33,494 nt of DNA, from the IMG/VR virus record IMGVR_UViG_3300033146_005064, positions 1-33,494 of that record. One strand, 5' to 3'. Shown one piece after another: positions 18,054-25,521 of the stretch. The translations under genes and the position numbers were made by a program. This DNA is from a virus. A model generated the notes under the pieces. It was not told the origin of the DNA. It worked only from the letters and a program-made list of their open reading frames with translations, and did no database searches. Positions within the stretch are counted from its first letter, which is position 1. Every line of letters starts with the position of its first letter.

Positions 18054-19422
18054 TTTCTGCTTCCAGAAAACAAAGATTGAGACTTTCGGGGATAGCTGGG
18101 AAATTTTCGCTTATCTTTTTTATATCCCCCTTATAGAAAACTAAAACTTGTTGGTGCGTGTTGACAAGCTTTCTGTTTCCAAATTGCCCCCTCGCACGCA
18201 AAGCGGCAGTCCCGCAAACAGTGAGATAAACAGCATTATTATAGAGACAAAGACCGGCTTCACGGAACGCCTCAATCGTGATGCCGGGGAAATCTATATA
18301 TACGCCTTTTTCCCTCACGTCGCCGACGACGAAAGCAGCAAATCTGTTTTCTCTAAGCATTGCGCACGACTTCACTATCGCCTCTGTATATTTTTCCCTA
18401 AATTTTTCTAGAGGCATGTTGCTAATATCACCGGGGAGATCGCTATATTTTTCTAGCGAGAAATAGGGCGGGCACGAAAAAACAAAATCAAATTCGTTTT
18501 CAATAGCGTCGTCTATTTTCGAGCTGTTCCCGATAATCCAATCGGGCTTTGCGATAATTTTTTCCGAGATATCAGACAAGTTATTAAAATTAGCTTCCAC
18601 CTGCTCGGGCCGGATATCAACCCCTGTATATTTCCGGCCCAATATCCCAGAGATAATTCCACGAACAGAACCGCCCGCATACGGATCTAGCACATGACCA
18701 TCATTTGGGCAAAACCACCGGAGCAGAATCTCGCAAAGAACAGGATCGAAAATTGATGTCCCCGCCCAAGCCCCGACGGGATCACCTTTTTTTCGCTGTG
18801 CTAAGTGCTCCATGCTCTTCATAGTTTCGATTCTTCCCTCATGGCTACGAAGCCCAATTTCTAGCCACTTTTTTTTTCTTTCCATCCAGTACCCCGCCCG
18901 GCCATCTAGCACGGAAAACGGCGGGACTATATAGTCCCGTCGCAACGCACCCGATTCACCCTCCTCGTATTTTTTTCCAAAATCTTCTTCCCCATGTTCA
19001 ATATCGATCTCGTCAATATCGTAATTGGCACCCAGCAACTTTTTTAGCTCGGCGTCTTCAAACCCGATTAATTCGATATCGTAATCTGCATCGAGAATCT
19101 GCTGCATTTCAATAGCTAGTAGTTCATTGTCCCAACTAGATTCTGCCAGCCGATTCTCTGCTATCCTGAAAGCTTTCACCTGCAAGTCACTAAGTCCATC
19201 GGCTACGATGCAGGGCACAGACTGAAGACCTGCGCTTTCCGCTGCCAATATTCTGCCATGGCCACAGATAATTTCGCCATTTTTTTTTATGAGAGCAGGA
19301 ACAAGAAAGCCAAATTCCTTTATGCTCCCTGCTATTTTCGCTATTTGGCTAGCGGGGTGTTTTTTTGCATTCCCTATATACGGGATCAATTCGCTTAGCT
19401 TTTTTTCTTTAATTTTTAGCAT
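18040..19422 (-). CDS. ParB-like nuclease domain fused to DNA methyltransferase
   Basis: A 460-residue two-domain protein. Residues 1 to about 110 are ParB-like, with G-H-G-R at 54-57 and A-E-N-R-L near 88-92. The C-terminal part is an amino-methyltransferase: SAM-binding D-P-Y-A-G-G at 246-251 and catalytic S-C-P-P-Y at 316-320 (N4-cytosine or N6-adenine type). Such fusions are common in phages between TerS and TerL, where they are thought to modify phage DNA or affect packaging. It overlaps both terminase genes, so it is made with the packaging motor. The target site is unknown. Confidence 0.85.
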   Translation of the reverse strand: MLKIKEKKLSELIPYIGNAKKHPASQIAKIAGSIKEFGFLVPALIKKNGEIICGHGRILAAESAGLQSVPCIVADGLSDLQVKAFRIAENRLAESSWDNELLAIEMQQILDADYDIELIGFEDAELKKLLGANYDIDEIDIEHGEEDFGKKYEEGESGALRRDYIVPPFSVLDGRAGYWMERKKKWLEIGLRSHEGRIETMKSMEHLAQRKKGDPVGAWAGTSIFDPVLCEILLRWFCPNDGHVLDPYAGGSVRGIISGILGRKYTGVDIRPEQVEANFNNLSDISEKIIAKPDWIIGNSSKIDDAIENEFDFVFSCPPYFSLEKYSDLPGDISNMPLEKFREKYTEAIVKSCAMLRENRFAAFVVGDVREKGVYIDFPGITIEAFREAGLCLYNNAVYLTVCGTAALRARGQFGNRKLVNTHQQVLVFYKGDIKKISENFPAIPESLNLCFLEAENATA

Positions 19423-19837
19423 GTCGTTTTACCTCCTCTAAGTTTTTCGCTATTTCCTTGGCTAATTCTTCCGGTGCTTCAGGCATTACGCTTCGCAGTA
19501 TAGCAGCTCCACGCTGTGCGTCTTTCGCTATCTTTTCAATTTCGGGGTCGTTATCTTGCGCTTTCCGCTTCAATTTCTTCAAGCAGATTATCGCTATGAC
19601 GGCAGCAATATCGAAATATTTTTCTGCCGTAGATATTATTTTTTTTTCGAATTTTTCAGCCAGGCCAGACTGATTTTCTTGCATTTTTATACGTCTTTCA
19701 ACTCGCCACCCTTCTAACTGTACCCATTTCTGTATCGTTGCAGTTTTCCTACCTACAACTCTCGCAATCTCTGCTGTACTTCTCCCAGCGAAGAAAAGAT
19801 CCTTTGCGATATCTTTCAATGTTTCAATATTTTTCAT
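19409..19837 (-). CDS. Terminase small subunit
   Basis: A 142-residue protein with an N-terminal helix-turn-helix of the form G-R-S-T-A-E-I-A-R-V-V-G-R-K-T-A-T-I-Q-K-W-V, followed by a helical oligomerisation region, typical of TerS-type packaging-site recognition proteins. It is the first gene of the late operon, overlaps the ParB-methyltransferase start by 14 nt, and is preceded by GAGG. It would bind the packaging site and feed DNA to TerL. Confidence 0.8.
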   Translation of the reverse strand: MKNIETLKDIAKDLFFAGRSTAEIARVVGRKTATIQKWVQLEGWRVERRIKMQENQSGLAEKFEKKIISTAEKYFDIAAVIAIICLKKLKRKAQDNDPEIEKIAKDAQRGAAILRSVMPEAPEELAKEIAKNLEEVKRHAKN

Positions 19838-19941
19838 TTCAAAACCTCATTATTTTCCATATTCTGGATTTTTCTATATTTGTTTAAATCAAATTAAAAG
19901 CCTCAATACAAAAATAGCACACAAAAACAGCAAAGTCAAAT
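19838..19941 (-). promoter_or_regulatory. Likely late promoter region
   Basis: A short AT-rich gap between the bidirectional terminator and the TerS gene. Since all genes from here to 28473 (through the junction) run in one direction without another strong terminator seen, a late promoter is expected here. Candidate -10 TATAGA exists on the minus strand, but no good -35 at standard spacing. It may need an activator. Inference only. Confidence 0.3.
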
Positions 19942-19987
19942 AAAAAAACGCCGCGCATGTGTTGCAAAACATGCGCGGCGTTTTTTT
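19942..19987. terminator. Strong bidirectional terminator
   Basis: A perfect 13-bp GC-rich stem (19948-19960 with 19969-19981), loop of 8 nt, flanked by an A-run on one side and a T-run on the other, so it works on both strands. It separates the replication operon (ending at 20005) from the late operon (starting at 19837). Confidence 0.9.
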
Positions 19988-20004
19988 AAAAAGCAACTCA
20001 TCTC

Positions 20005-20523
20005 TTAGCGGAATAGTGGCGTTTCGCCAATGAATTTTTGAAAACAAAATCTTTCCCCCGATTCGATACTGGCTGGCTTCGACCAGTCTTCTACGAACCG
20101 AAGATTTTGTTTTAGCGGGTCTTGCCAAGAAAACCAAATTAGGAATCCTGCTTTTTTCCCTTGTCGCTGACATTTAGCAAGGTTTTCCTTTTGATGCGCT
20201 GGCACATGCGAGAAATAAAGCTTTTTGTCTTTGCACGTTTTCGCATCAAAGGCGAAATCCTGACCGGGGCAAGGGCAAAGCAGCACGTAGTCAAACGGCT
20301 GTTTCTTTACTCGAACTTGTCGACCGCCTCGCAAGACGGTCTTTACCTCAATACGGATGCCGAGACAATCCGTATTCTTATTGATCGCTTCGAGCCATTG
20401 GTTGATGAACAGCTCGAAGTTTTTTCCCCGGTTAGCTTGGTTTATTTTTTTGATTTTTTTTCTCTCTGTAAAAAAAGCCGGGGTTGTCCCGGCTAAGTTT
20501 TTTTCAAAAAGGCGGATCTCCAA
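20005..20523 (-). CDS. RecU-like Holliday junction resolvase / PD-(D/E)xK nuclease
   Basis: The conserved body is about 150 residues: N-R-G-K-N-F-E near the start, then R-I-E-V-K-T, P-F-D-Y-V-L, and F-A-F-D-A-K-T-C-K, the D-x-A-K core of the PD-(D/E)xK fold, then a Q-rich region and G-F-L-I-W-F-S-W. This fits RecU/Hjr-type resolvases that cut recombination junctions before packaging. No ATG or GTG precedes N-R-G-K; I propose TTG at 20523, which overlaps the SSB end and is preceded by AGAGG. The start is uncertain, and a terminator-like hairpin lies in the 5' coding part. Confidence 0.7.
   Translation of the reverse strand: MEIRLFEKNLAGTTPAFFTERKKIKKINQANRGKNFELFINQWLEAINKNTDCLGIRIEVKTVLRGGRQVRVKKQPFDYVLLCPCPGQDFAFDAKTCKDKKLYFSHVPAHQKENLAKCQRQGKKAGFLIWFSWQDPLKQNLRFVEDWSKPASIESGERFCFQKFIGETPLFR
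20470..20504. terminator. Terminator-like hairpin after ssb, inside the resolvase 5' end
   Basis: AGCCGGG (20476-20482) pairs with CCCGGCT (20488-20494) with a 5-nt loop, followed on the minus strand by T7 and on the plus strand by AAG then T7. It lies directly after the SSB stop. It may attenuate transcription into the nuclease gene. Confidence 0.65.
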
Positions 20524-20956
20524 AATCCGCCTCTGCTTGTTGTGTACCGTTCCATGCCTGCATCGGTGCAGGCGGCTGCGGGGCTCGTGTCCAACCTGGA
20601 TCGGGTGCTGGCCCAGGCTGTTCTTTTTTATCAAGAAACTGTACGTTTTCGGCAACAACGGATAGCTTAGATCTTTTTTGCCCTGTCTGGCGATCTTCCC
20701 AGTTATCTAATTTTAAGCGACCTCCAAGATAAATCTGACTACCCTTTCTCATGTATTGAGATACGATCTCTGCCAGTTTTCCCCAACAAGTGATATCAAC
20801 GAAAACGGTATCCTCTCGTTCCGTGCCGTTTTGACTACGGAATTTCTTGCTAGTTGCCAGCCCGAAAGAAGCTACTGGCTGCCCTGATGAAGTACTGCGT
20901 AATTCTGGATCTCTTGTCAAGCGGCCGATTAAACGGACTTCATTTAAATTTGCCAT
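20504..20956 (-). CDS. ssb: Single-stranded DNA-binding protein
   Basis: A 150-residue SSB. N-terminal OB fold with L-N-E-V-R-L-I-G-R-L-T-R-D-P-E-L-R near residues 4-20 and later V-F-V-D-I-T-C-W-G-K-L-A, then a Gly/Pro/Gln-rich linker and an acidic tip D-F-G-D-P-P-F that mimics the host SSB C-terminal peptide. The start ATG at 20956 (Met-Ala-Asn-Leu-Asn) has GGAAGAG upstream and overlaps the previous gene. It protects ssDNA during replication and recombination with Erf. Confidence 0.92.
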   Translation of the reverse strand: MANLNEVRLIGRLTRDPELRSTSSGQPVASFGLATSKKFRSQNGTEREDTVFVDITCWGKLAEIVSQYMRKGSQIYLGGRLKLDNWEDRQTGQKRSKLSVVAENVQFLDKKEQPGPAPDPGWTRAPQPPAPMQAWNGTQQAEADFGDPPF

Positions 20957-21156
20957 AACCGTTTTTTCTCTTCCTCCAGGCTTTTCCACACCTGGACAAA
21001 ACTTCCCTGTCCGGAGAAGAGCTGTGCTTGCTCCTCATCCAGCTCTTTTTTTTCTTCCCTCAATGCTTTGAGCCGGCTTTTTAATGCCAGCTCCTCCTTG
21101 GCTAATTGAGCATACTTTAGCTCAATTTTTTTTTGTTTTGATCGCAAATTCTGCAT
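20944..21156 (-). CDS. Small coiled-coil protein upstream of ssb
   Basis: A 70-residue highly charged helical protein (Lys/Glu/Leu heptad-like from residue 5 to 45), ending S-L-E-E-E-K-K-R-L-W-Q-I. It overlaps the SSB start, indicating coupling. No recognised family; perhaps a partner in replication or recombination. Confidence 0.6.
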   Translation of the reverse strand: MQNLRSKQKKIELKYAQLAKEELALKSRLKALREEKKELDEEQAQLFSGQGSFVQVWKSLEEEKKRLWQI

Positions 21157-21232
21157 TTTTTTTATCCTTCCTGTTTAAAAAGAGCCAGCACCTCAGACCC
21201 CAGCTAAATAAATCCTCTAGGAAGAACCTATC

Positions 21233-21403
21233 TTATCGCCTTCTCCTCTCAACAAAAAGAAAAAAGCGCACAACCCCAACATCTTTAATCATTTTAACTA
21301 AATTCCCTATCTCTTTATCAGTCAACTCCCAGTATCCGCGGAGATATGATTCTACTTCCACATCAGCTCGTGGTCTGAGTTTTTCTTCTCTAAATGGCCA
21401 CAT
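21233..21403 (-). CDS. Small hypothetical protein (56 residues)
   Basis: A 56-residue ORF with RBS AAGGGA; its ATG overlaps the stop of a 24-residue ORF as TAATG. Acidic-basic mix with W-E-L-T-D-K-E-I-G-N-L and a basic C-terminus (E-R-R-R-R). It is below a common length cutoff but fits the operon's spacing and coding style. Function unknown. Confidence 0.6.
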   Translation of the reverse strand: MWPFREEKLRPRADVEVESYLRGYWELTDKEIGNLVKMIKDVGVVRFFLFVERRRR

Positions 21404-21477
21404 TATTTTTTCCCTTTATCATCAAATATAATCTTCAAAAGCGGTTTATTAAGTATTCCATATTTTATAATACTCAT
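21403..21477 (-). CDS. Tiny 24-residue ORF coupled at both ends
   Basis: ATG at 21477 overlaps the previous gene's TGA (ATGA), and its TAA overlaps the next gene's ATG (TAATG). Such double overlap suggests it is translated. The peptide is hydrophobic-basic (begins Met-Ser-Ile-Ile-Lys-Tyr and ends Asp-Asp-Lys-Gly-Lys-Lys). Function unknown. Confidence 0.5.
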   Translation of the reverse strand: MSIIKYGILNKPLLKIIFDDKGKK

Positions 21478-21914
21478 TTGTCAAATACCCTCACTTTAAA
21501 ATTCCAGCAACCAGATACTTCATCATGATCAAACCCAAACAACATTGGAACACCATTGAATTGTAAATCGCTGAAACGGATATATGCACAATCTACAATC
21601 CCTTTTTTATTTTCTTCACTCAGCGAGCTTACACTGAAACTTAAACCCAAATATTTTTTCAGTGTAATCATGGAAGAAAGTTTGTCTTTTATTACATCAA
21701 TGTTAGCGGTAATGATTATTCTTTCTGTTTTTACAACAGTTTCATCAAATGAAACCGTACAGCCAGTGTATTCAATAATGCTTGATTCCAGATAATTAAC
21801 CTGGAATCCATAGCTGGTTAACCTGGGGTTTGTCACGCTCCAAACCCTAATGCCGTAGTTAAAGCCTAAACTCGAGTCTTTAACGTCTGATTTAATATAC
21901 GACCCTATTTTCAT
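21474..21914 (-). CDS. Hypothetical 146-residue protein
   Basis: A 146-residue beta-rich protein (strands around I-I-I-T-A-N-I-D-V and G-C-W-N-F-K-V-R-V). Its codon choice looks more AT-rich than the flanking erf and ssb genes, which may mark recent acquisition. It lies between erf and ssb. No domain recognised. Confidence 0.6.
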   Translation of the reverse strand: MKIGSYIKSDVKDSSLGFNYGIRVWSVTNPRLTSYGFQVNYLESSIIEYTGCTVSFDETVVKTERIIITANIDVIKDKLSSMITLKKYLGLSFSVSSLSEENKKGIVDCAYIRFSDLQFNGVPMLFGFDHDEVSGCWNFKVRVFDK

Positions 21915-21965
21915 CCAAGAAACTCCTTAAAGGTGCCCGGAATTTCACCGGGGCAATTTATTTAT

Positions 21966-22949
21966 TTATTTTTTTTGGCTCGGGTATTTCTCCTGCAAAG
22001 CCAATGCGAAGCGTACTCGCAGAGGGTCGCTTTTATCCTGCTCCCAAATATGCAGTAACTGCCGCATATTTGAAAATTGCTTTCCGCTTGCACTCATCCA
22101 GCTTGTGCTGGTGTCAAGTGCCATTGTCCGGCCAGTGAGCTTTTTATTTTGCAGGGCTTTAGGTAGCCAGGCGGCGGGGATTTCCGCCTGGTCAAATTTT
22201 CTGGTATAGACATCTGGGTCTATGACCAATAAGGCAGCATCAGAGCCTTTTTCTTCATTTTCTAGCTTTGCGCCAGGGAGCAGCTCCAAAAGAGCTAAAA
22301 CTTTTCTCATTTCCCCAGGCGTTTGTCCCTCTTCGGGCAAACGATTGTCTCTGCACAGGCTCCTTACATCCTGTTTAGAATAGCCAACCCGAGACATTTC
22401 AGCGCTGATTTTAGGGAAAATTGCAGCTATTCCTTGTTGCTGTGCCCGCTGTGTTTGTTGCGGCTGTGCTTGCCGCCTTGGGGCTTGCTGTGACTGAGGC
22501 CAGGTTTGCGGCTTTTGCCGCCTTGGTGGCGTTCCTCGATCGGGATCATCTTCCTCTGTCGGGATCTGAAAAAATCTGCACAGGAAATATTTCTCTGCGT
22601 AAGTCAACGCCTTTCCGAACGCCTTGCTCGGATCGGTATCTTCCCCCGCAGCTCGCCATTCGACTCGCATTTCCTCTCCTGTATCGGAGTCTACCCAAAT
22701 GTAATTCAAACTAAGCTGCATTGTTTTTCCAGAAAACTCGCTCTGGGAAATTTCCGGGTAGAGGATGAGCCCTTGCTCATCGATTTCCTCTTTCACACAA
22801 AATAAAATTTCGCTGCTGGGCGCGTATTTATATTTTGTACGTCCATACTCAACCAGCTTCGTTCGCTTCACTGCATTCACTTGCTTTCTTACAGAGCAGA
22901 GCTTCGAAACTAAGCTTGCCCTTGCATTTTTCTGTTTTTCTTCTTGCAT
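21966..22949 (-). CDS. Erf-like ssDNA-annealing recombinase
   Basis: A 327-residue protein from ATG 22949 (RBS GGCGAG). N-terminal ERF-family region: V-R-K-Q-V-N-A-V-K-R, then Y-G-R-T-K-Y-K-Y-A-P-S-S-E-I, E-Q-G-L-I-L-Y-P, and G-K-A-L-T-Y-A-E-K-Y-F-L-C-R-F-F-Q-I, all conserved in Erf. A Gln/Pro-rich linker follows, then a ~150-residue C-terminal part not recognised. Longer in-frame starts exist upstream but overlap a leader hairpin. Erf anneals ssDNA for recombination or genome circularisation, with SSB and the resolvase nearby. Confidence 0.85.
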   Translation of the reverse strand: MQEEKQKNARASLVSKLCSVRKQVNAVKRTKLVEYGRTKYKYAPSSEILFCVKEEIDEQGLILYPEISQSEFSGKTMQLSLNYIWVDSDTGEEMRVEWRAAGEDTDPSKAFGKALTYAEKYFLCRFFQIPTEEDDPDRGTPPRRQKPQTWPQSQQAPRRQAQPQQTQRAQQQGIAAIFPKISAEMSRVGYSKQDVRSLCRDNRLPEEGQTPGEMRKVLALLELLPGAKLENEEKGSDAALLVIDPDVYTRKFDQAEIPAAWLPKALQNKKLTGRTMALDTSTSWMSASGKQFSNMRQLLHIWEQDKSDPLRVRFALALQEKYPSQKK

Positions 22950-23028
22950 TTTCTCGCCTTTCGTGTTATGCTTTTGGAAATTACTAACCGGGACTTCCAT
23001 CCCCTCAACATTCTTGTACTTCTCTCCT

Positions 23029-23055
23029 AGGGCAGCCGTCACGCTGCCCTTTTTT
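23029..23055 (+). terminator. Hairpin before erf: plus-strand terminator or minus-strand leader
   Basis: AGGGCAGC (23029-23036) and GCTGCCCT (23043-23050) form an 8-bp stem with a 6-nt loop. On the plus strand a T6 follows, the form of an intrinsic terminator, yet no plus-strand gene lies upstream. On the minus strand it is followed at once by AGGAGAGAA, like the leader hairpins of other early genes. So it may stop antisense transcription, or act as a leader of erf. Confidence 0.5.
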
Positions 23056-23064
23056 ATTTGCCCA

Positions 23065-23532
23065 TTACCAGCGGCAAGAAAAGGTAGCCGCAAACGCGGC
23101 TACCTCCTTTCGCAATGCTGGCTTTGGTGCTGGAAGCGCGAAATCAAAACGCTTCTGCAGAAAAAGTACCTGCTTTTTTAATCGCAAGTTTTCTTCTCTC
23201 AAAGCAGTATTTTCTAGTTGCACCAGCTTATTGCTTGCTGAAAAAGCGGCAACCTTCTTCAGGTCAAGAACCGCCTCTTCTGCTTTCCTTGCTCGCACCT
23301 GCATCTCTACAAGGCGATTTGTAAGCTCGGAAATATTTTTTTGCAAAAGCGAGATCATTGCCTTTTCTTTTGGATCGGCAATGCTCTTTTTTTCACAAGA
23401 AAATATTCCCTCAGAAATTTGATATCCCCTGCCACGTTTCCGCATCTGAATACCGTTTTTCTCAGCATATTCTTTTGCAGCGTCTCGGCTCATGCCGAGC
23501 TTTTCAGCTGCCTTCGTCAAGCTAATCCACAT
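23065..23532 (-). CDS. HTH plus coiled-coil protein
   Basis: A 155-residue protein from ATG 23532 (RBS GGAG). Residues ~4-40 form a helix-turn-helix (S-L-T-K-A-A-E-K-L-G-M-S-R-D-A-A-K-E-Y) of MerR/excisionase-like type, followed by a Lys/Glu/Leu coiled coil (~60-135) and a short C-terminus. It overlaps the initiator stop. It may be a replication accessory or regulator, or bind near the iterons. Not assigned to a named family. Confidence 0.65.
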   Translation of the reverse strand: MWISLTKAAEKLGMSRDAAKEYAEKNGIQMRKRGRGYQISEGIFSCEKKSIADPKEKAMISLLQKNISELTNRLVEMQVRARKAEEAVLDLKKVAAFSASNKLVQLENTALREENLRLKKQVLFLQKRFDFALPAPKPALRKEVAAFAATFSCRW

Positions 23533-24911
23533 TTTTTCTCTCCTTTCATTAACCAAGCGATTGTCCGGTTCATCGCTTGGATTGAAAATCCGTTACCTTC
23601 CAGCCCCAAGGCAGTCTTCACAGCCTGAAAGGTTTCTTGCCTTACAACCATACGTGGAAAAGTTGCGAAGGCGGGGCTTGCCTCCGCTTTCTCGCTTGCT
23701 GTTGCGAGAATTTCAGCTTTATCCAGGCTATCACCTTTCGCCTGGATTGCAGCATCAAGCTTTGCGTCAGCTTCGGCCATCTTTTTAGCTTTGGCTTCCG
23801 TCTCGTTTAATACTGCCTTTGCCAACTGGCGGTCGTGATCCGCCCTTGAGCTAGCTTGTTTTGCTTCGCTTTTTTTAAAATAGCTTTTGCTTTGCGTTTT
23901 GAAGCAAAACAATATAAATTTCTCGGTGGTTGTGCGGACTACCGAATTTCTCTGTCCTTTTCCGAGCTTTTCCCACCACCCCCGCCAAGCGGGGTAGTAG
24001 GTTTCCCAAGCTTCCGGCTCCGTGTCCCGCAAAAGTGCAGCACGGAAGCCGTCAACCTGGCCCTGAAAAGAAAAACTGCACTGGCTAATCAGATAGGCCA
24101 GTGCCTCGTCTTTTCTTTTTTCTAGCTGGTCTCTTCCCTCCTCGGGAAGATTATTGCTAGAAGGAATAACAGAGACAGTATCCAGAGGCCGAAGCCCCAA
24201 GCTAAGATTAGCTCCATTGACGCTCTCTCCTTCTGCTGGATTATTCCTGTATCTTCGAAACGTTGTCACTCTTTCTGCCGTCCAGCCAGCAGCAGAAAGC
24301 CCACTTATGGCCTTTTCCAGCGTTCTTCTCTTGGCAGCTTCGCTACAAGCTAGAGAAGGAAGCCAGAAAACTAACTTCTCATCTCGAATCTGGAACGTTC
24401 CAGACCGAGACCTTTTTTCCAGAAATTCCCAAAGCCGCTTAGCGGGAGCGGCCTCAATTTTTTCCCAGGAACCCCAAGAAAAAACCTGGTATTTTTTTTT
24501 GCTTATAGCCTTTTGCATTGGCTCAGGGTGGCTAATGCGAAAAATAATGCCACGTCCCCGCTTTTTTTCTTCTATATTTAGAAGTGGGGTCTCGATAGTC
24601 TTTCCTTTTTCAAGGCAGTTTTCGAATCGATAGCGACAACAAGCTATCGTTCTTAGTGCCTTTCTCACGGCAGTAATCCGCTTGGATGAAAGAAGGCTGG
24701 CTATCTCTTTAGCTGTTGCTGTTACCTCTTGCTTTTGGTATAGCAAGTAGCACGCAGCTGTATAGACAGCATATTCTTTTTCTCCCAACGGATTATCTGC
24801 CGCCAGTGTCCAGTCTTCGCCAGCTATATTCATAGATCTTTTTTTTCTTGCCCATGAAAATAGTGGCAATTGGATTATCGCATGAGGTTTTATATAATGG
24901 TCGCTAGTCAT
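23517..24911 (-). CDS. Probable replication initiator (Rep-like)
   Basis: A 464-residue protein. Its N-terminal ~230 residues look like tandem winged-helix initiator domains of plasmid/phage Rep proteins (I-I-Q-L-P-L-F-S-W-A, then E-K-E-Y-A-V-Y-T-A-A-C-Y-L-L and T-A-T-A-K-E-I-A-S-L-L). The C-terminal half is charged and helical. It follows the repressor gene (overlap) and precedes recombination genes. The iterons at 26356-26713 are a plausible binding site. The Rep call is an inference from domain pattern and context; no helicase motif is seen. Confidence 0.55.
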   Translation of the reverse strand: MTSDHYIKPHAIIQLPLFSWARKKRSMNIAGEDWTLAADNPLGEKEYAVYTAACYLLYQKQEVTATAKEIASLLSSKRITAVRKALRTIACCRYRFENCLEKGKTIETPLLNIEEKKRGRGIIFRISHPEPMQKAISKKKYQVFSWGSWEKIEAAPAKRLWEFLEKRSRSGTFQIRDEKLVFWLPSLACSEAAKRRTLEKAISGLSAAGWTAERVTTFRRYRNNPAEGESVNGANLSLGLRPLDTVSVIPSSNNLPEEGRDQLEKRKDEALAYLISQCSFSFQGQVDGFRAALLRDTEPEAWETYYPAWRGWWEKLGKGQRNSVVRTTTEKFILFCFKTQSKSYFKKSEAKQASSRADHDRQLAKAVLNETEAKAKKMAEADAKLDAAIQAKGDSLDKAEILATASEKAEASPAFATFPRMVVRQETFQAVKTALGLEGNGFSIQAMNRTIAWLMKGEKKCGLA

Positions 24912-25110
24912 TATATATCACCTCGATTCCGCTTTCTTTTACGCTAAAACTAATGCTTGTTTTTTTTGCAATCCTTTTCAGCATTAGAAAACTTACTTTT
25001 TTTATTCCGCTTTCCATTTGCCAAATTGTTACGCTTGTCACGCCAAGCAATCTGGCAAATTGGGACTGGTTTAATCCTAGCTTTTCTCTTATTTTTTTTA
25101 GATCAATCAT
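24904..25110 (-). CDS. XRE-family (Cro/CI-type) repressor-like regulator
   Basis: A 68-residue protein that is almost only a helix-turn-helix domain: L-N-Q-S-Q-F-A-R-L-L-G-V-T-S-V-T-I-W-Q-M-E-S-G at residues ~13-35. Typical of small Cro/CI-like regulators. RBS AAAGGAG lies about 7 nt before ATG. It lies between the early promoter and Rep, so it may control replication or early transcription. A tRNA-like element sits just upstream. Confidence 0.85.
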   Translation of the reverse strand: MIDLKKIREKLGLNQSQFARLLGVTSVTIWQMESGIKKVSFLMLKRIAKKTSISFSVKESGIEVIYND

Positions 25111-25134
25111 TTCTCACTCCTTTATTTTGTTATG

Positions 25135-25182
25135 TTGGTAGGGCTGGACTTGAACCAGCTTACTAGCCTGTCTAGCCTACCA
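25135..25182 (-). ncRNA. 48-nt tRNA-like element lacking an anticodon arm
   Basis: On the minus strand: 7-bp acceptor stem TGGTAGG/CCTACCA, a 13-nt hairpin CTAG-ACAGG-CTAG, TAA, then a canonical T arm GCTGG-TTCAAGT-CCAGC and discriminator A. All stems are perfect. There is no anticodon arm or D arm of normal size. It could be a tRNA remnant, a tRNA 3' end used as an attachment site, or a functional tRNA mimic. CCA is not encoded. Confidence 0.6.
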
Positions 25183-25187
25183 GATTT

Positions 25188-25421
25188 TTATGCCTCCCAG
25201 CCCTTTTCCCCTTTCTTCACTCTGTATCCGTGCGAAGAAAGGACGCTTTTTTCATTGCGTTCTTTCTTCAAATCGGAATCCGAATAAGAAAAAGTTTTCT
25301 TCTCCCCATTTACGATTACGCTTACAAATCTTTTTTTTCTTTCGCGGTAAACAAAAACATAAACGAGAAAACAAAACTGTAAAAGCGAAAGTAAATTCAT
25401 CCCAAAATCTAAAAAATTCAT
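25188..25421 (-). CDS. Small single-pass membrane protein
   Basis: A 77-residue protein: one hydrophobic segment (L-L-S-L-L-Q-F-C-F-L-V-Y-V-F-V-Y, residues ~10-25), then a basic, polar tail with V-N-G-E-K-K-T-F. It has the shared stem-loop leader and RBS AAAGGAG before ATG 25421, identical over 39 nt to the leader of the gene at 28000. It may be an inner membrane factor affecting the host or superinfection. Function unknown. Confidence 0.65.
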   Translation of the reverse strand: MNFLDFGMNLLSLLQFCFLVYVFVYRERKKRFVSVIVNGEKKTFSYSDSDLKKERNEKSVLSSHGYRVKKGEKGWEA

Positions 25422-25435
25422 CTTTTCTCTCCTTT

Positions 25436-25449
25436 GCCCCTCTCGGGGC
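25436..25449 (-). promoter_or_regulatory. Leader stem-loop (GCCCC-GAGA-GGGGC) before the 25421 gene
   Basis: A 5-bp stem with a GNRA tetraloop, immediately followed by AAAGGAG and the ATG at 25421. It is one of four such leaders (see 25704-25717, 27371-27385, 27972-27985). Confidence 0.75.
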
Positions 25450-25470
25450 GATAAAAAAATTATGTTTGTT

Positions 25471-25509
25471 GCAAAGTGCTTTCAAAATTCCCTTTGAAAA
25501 ACACTTTGC
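25471..25509. repeat. Long inverted repeat between early genes
   Basis: GCAAAGTG (25471-25478) pairs with CACTTTGC (25502-25509), and an inner TTTCAAA/TTTGAAA adds seven pairs. It lies between the 55-residue gene and the next gene's leader, and could be an attenuator or processing site in the early mRNA. Confidence 0.6.
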
Positions 25510-25521
25510 CATTTTTTTCCC

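Noticed and set aside
19889-20173. Minus-strand 94-codon ORF with hydrophobic end
   Set aside because: It overlaps the resolvase gene and passes through the strong terminator.
22910-23010. Alternative 33-codon basic ORF before erf
   Set aside because: RBS spacing is too long and it lies inside the erf start region without other support.
24957-25166. Plus-strand ORF ending G-R-A-G-L-E-P-A-Y
   Set aside because: This is the known artefact of translating a tRNA 3' end in reverse; it led to the tRNA-like element instead.
25252-25512. Minus-strand 86-codon ORF with GGGG upstream
   Set aside because: It covers the leader hairpin and overlaps the better-supported 77-residue gene in another frame; its sequence looks unnatural downstream.
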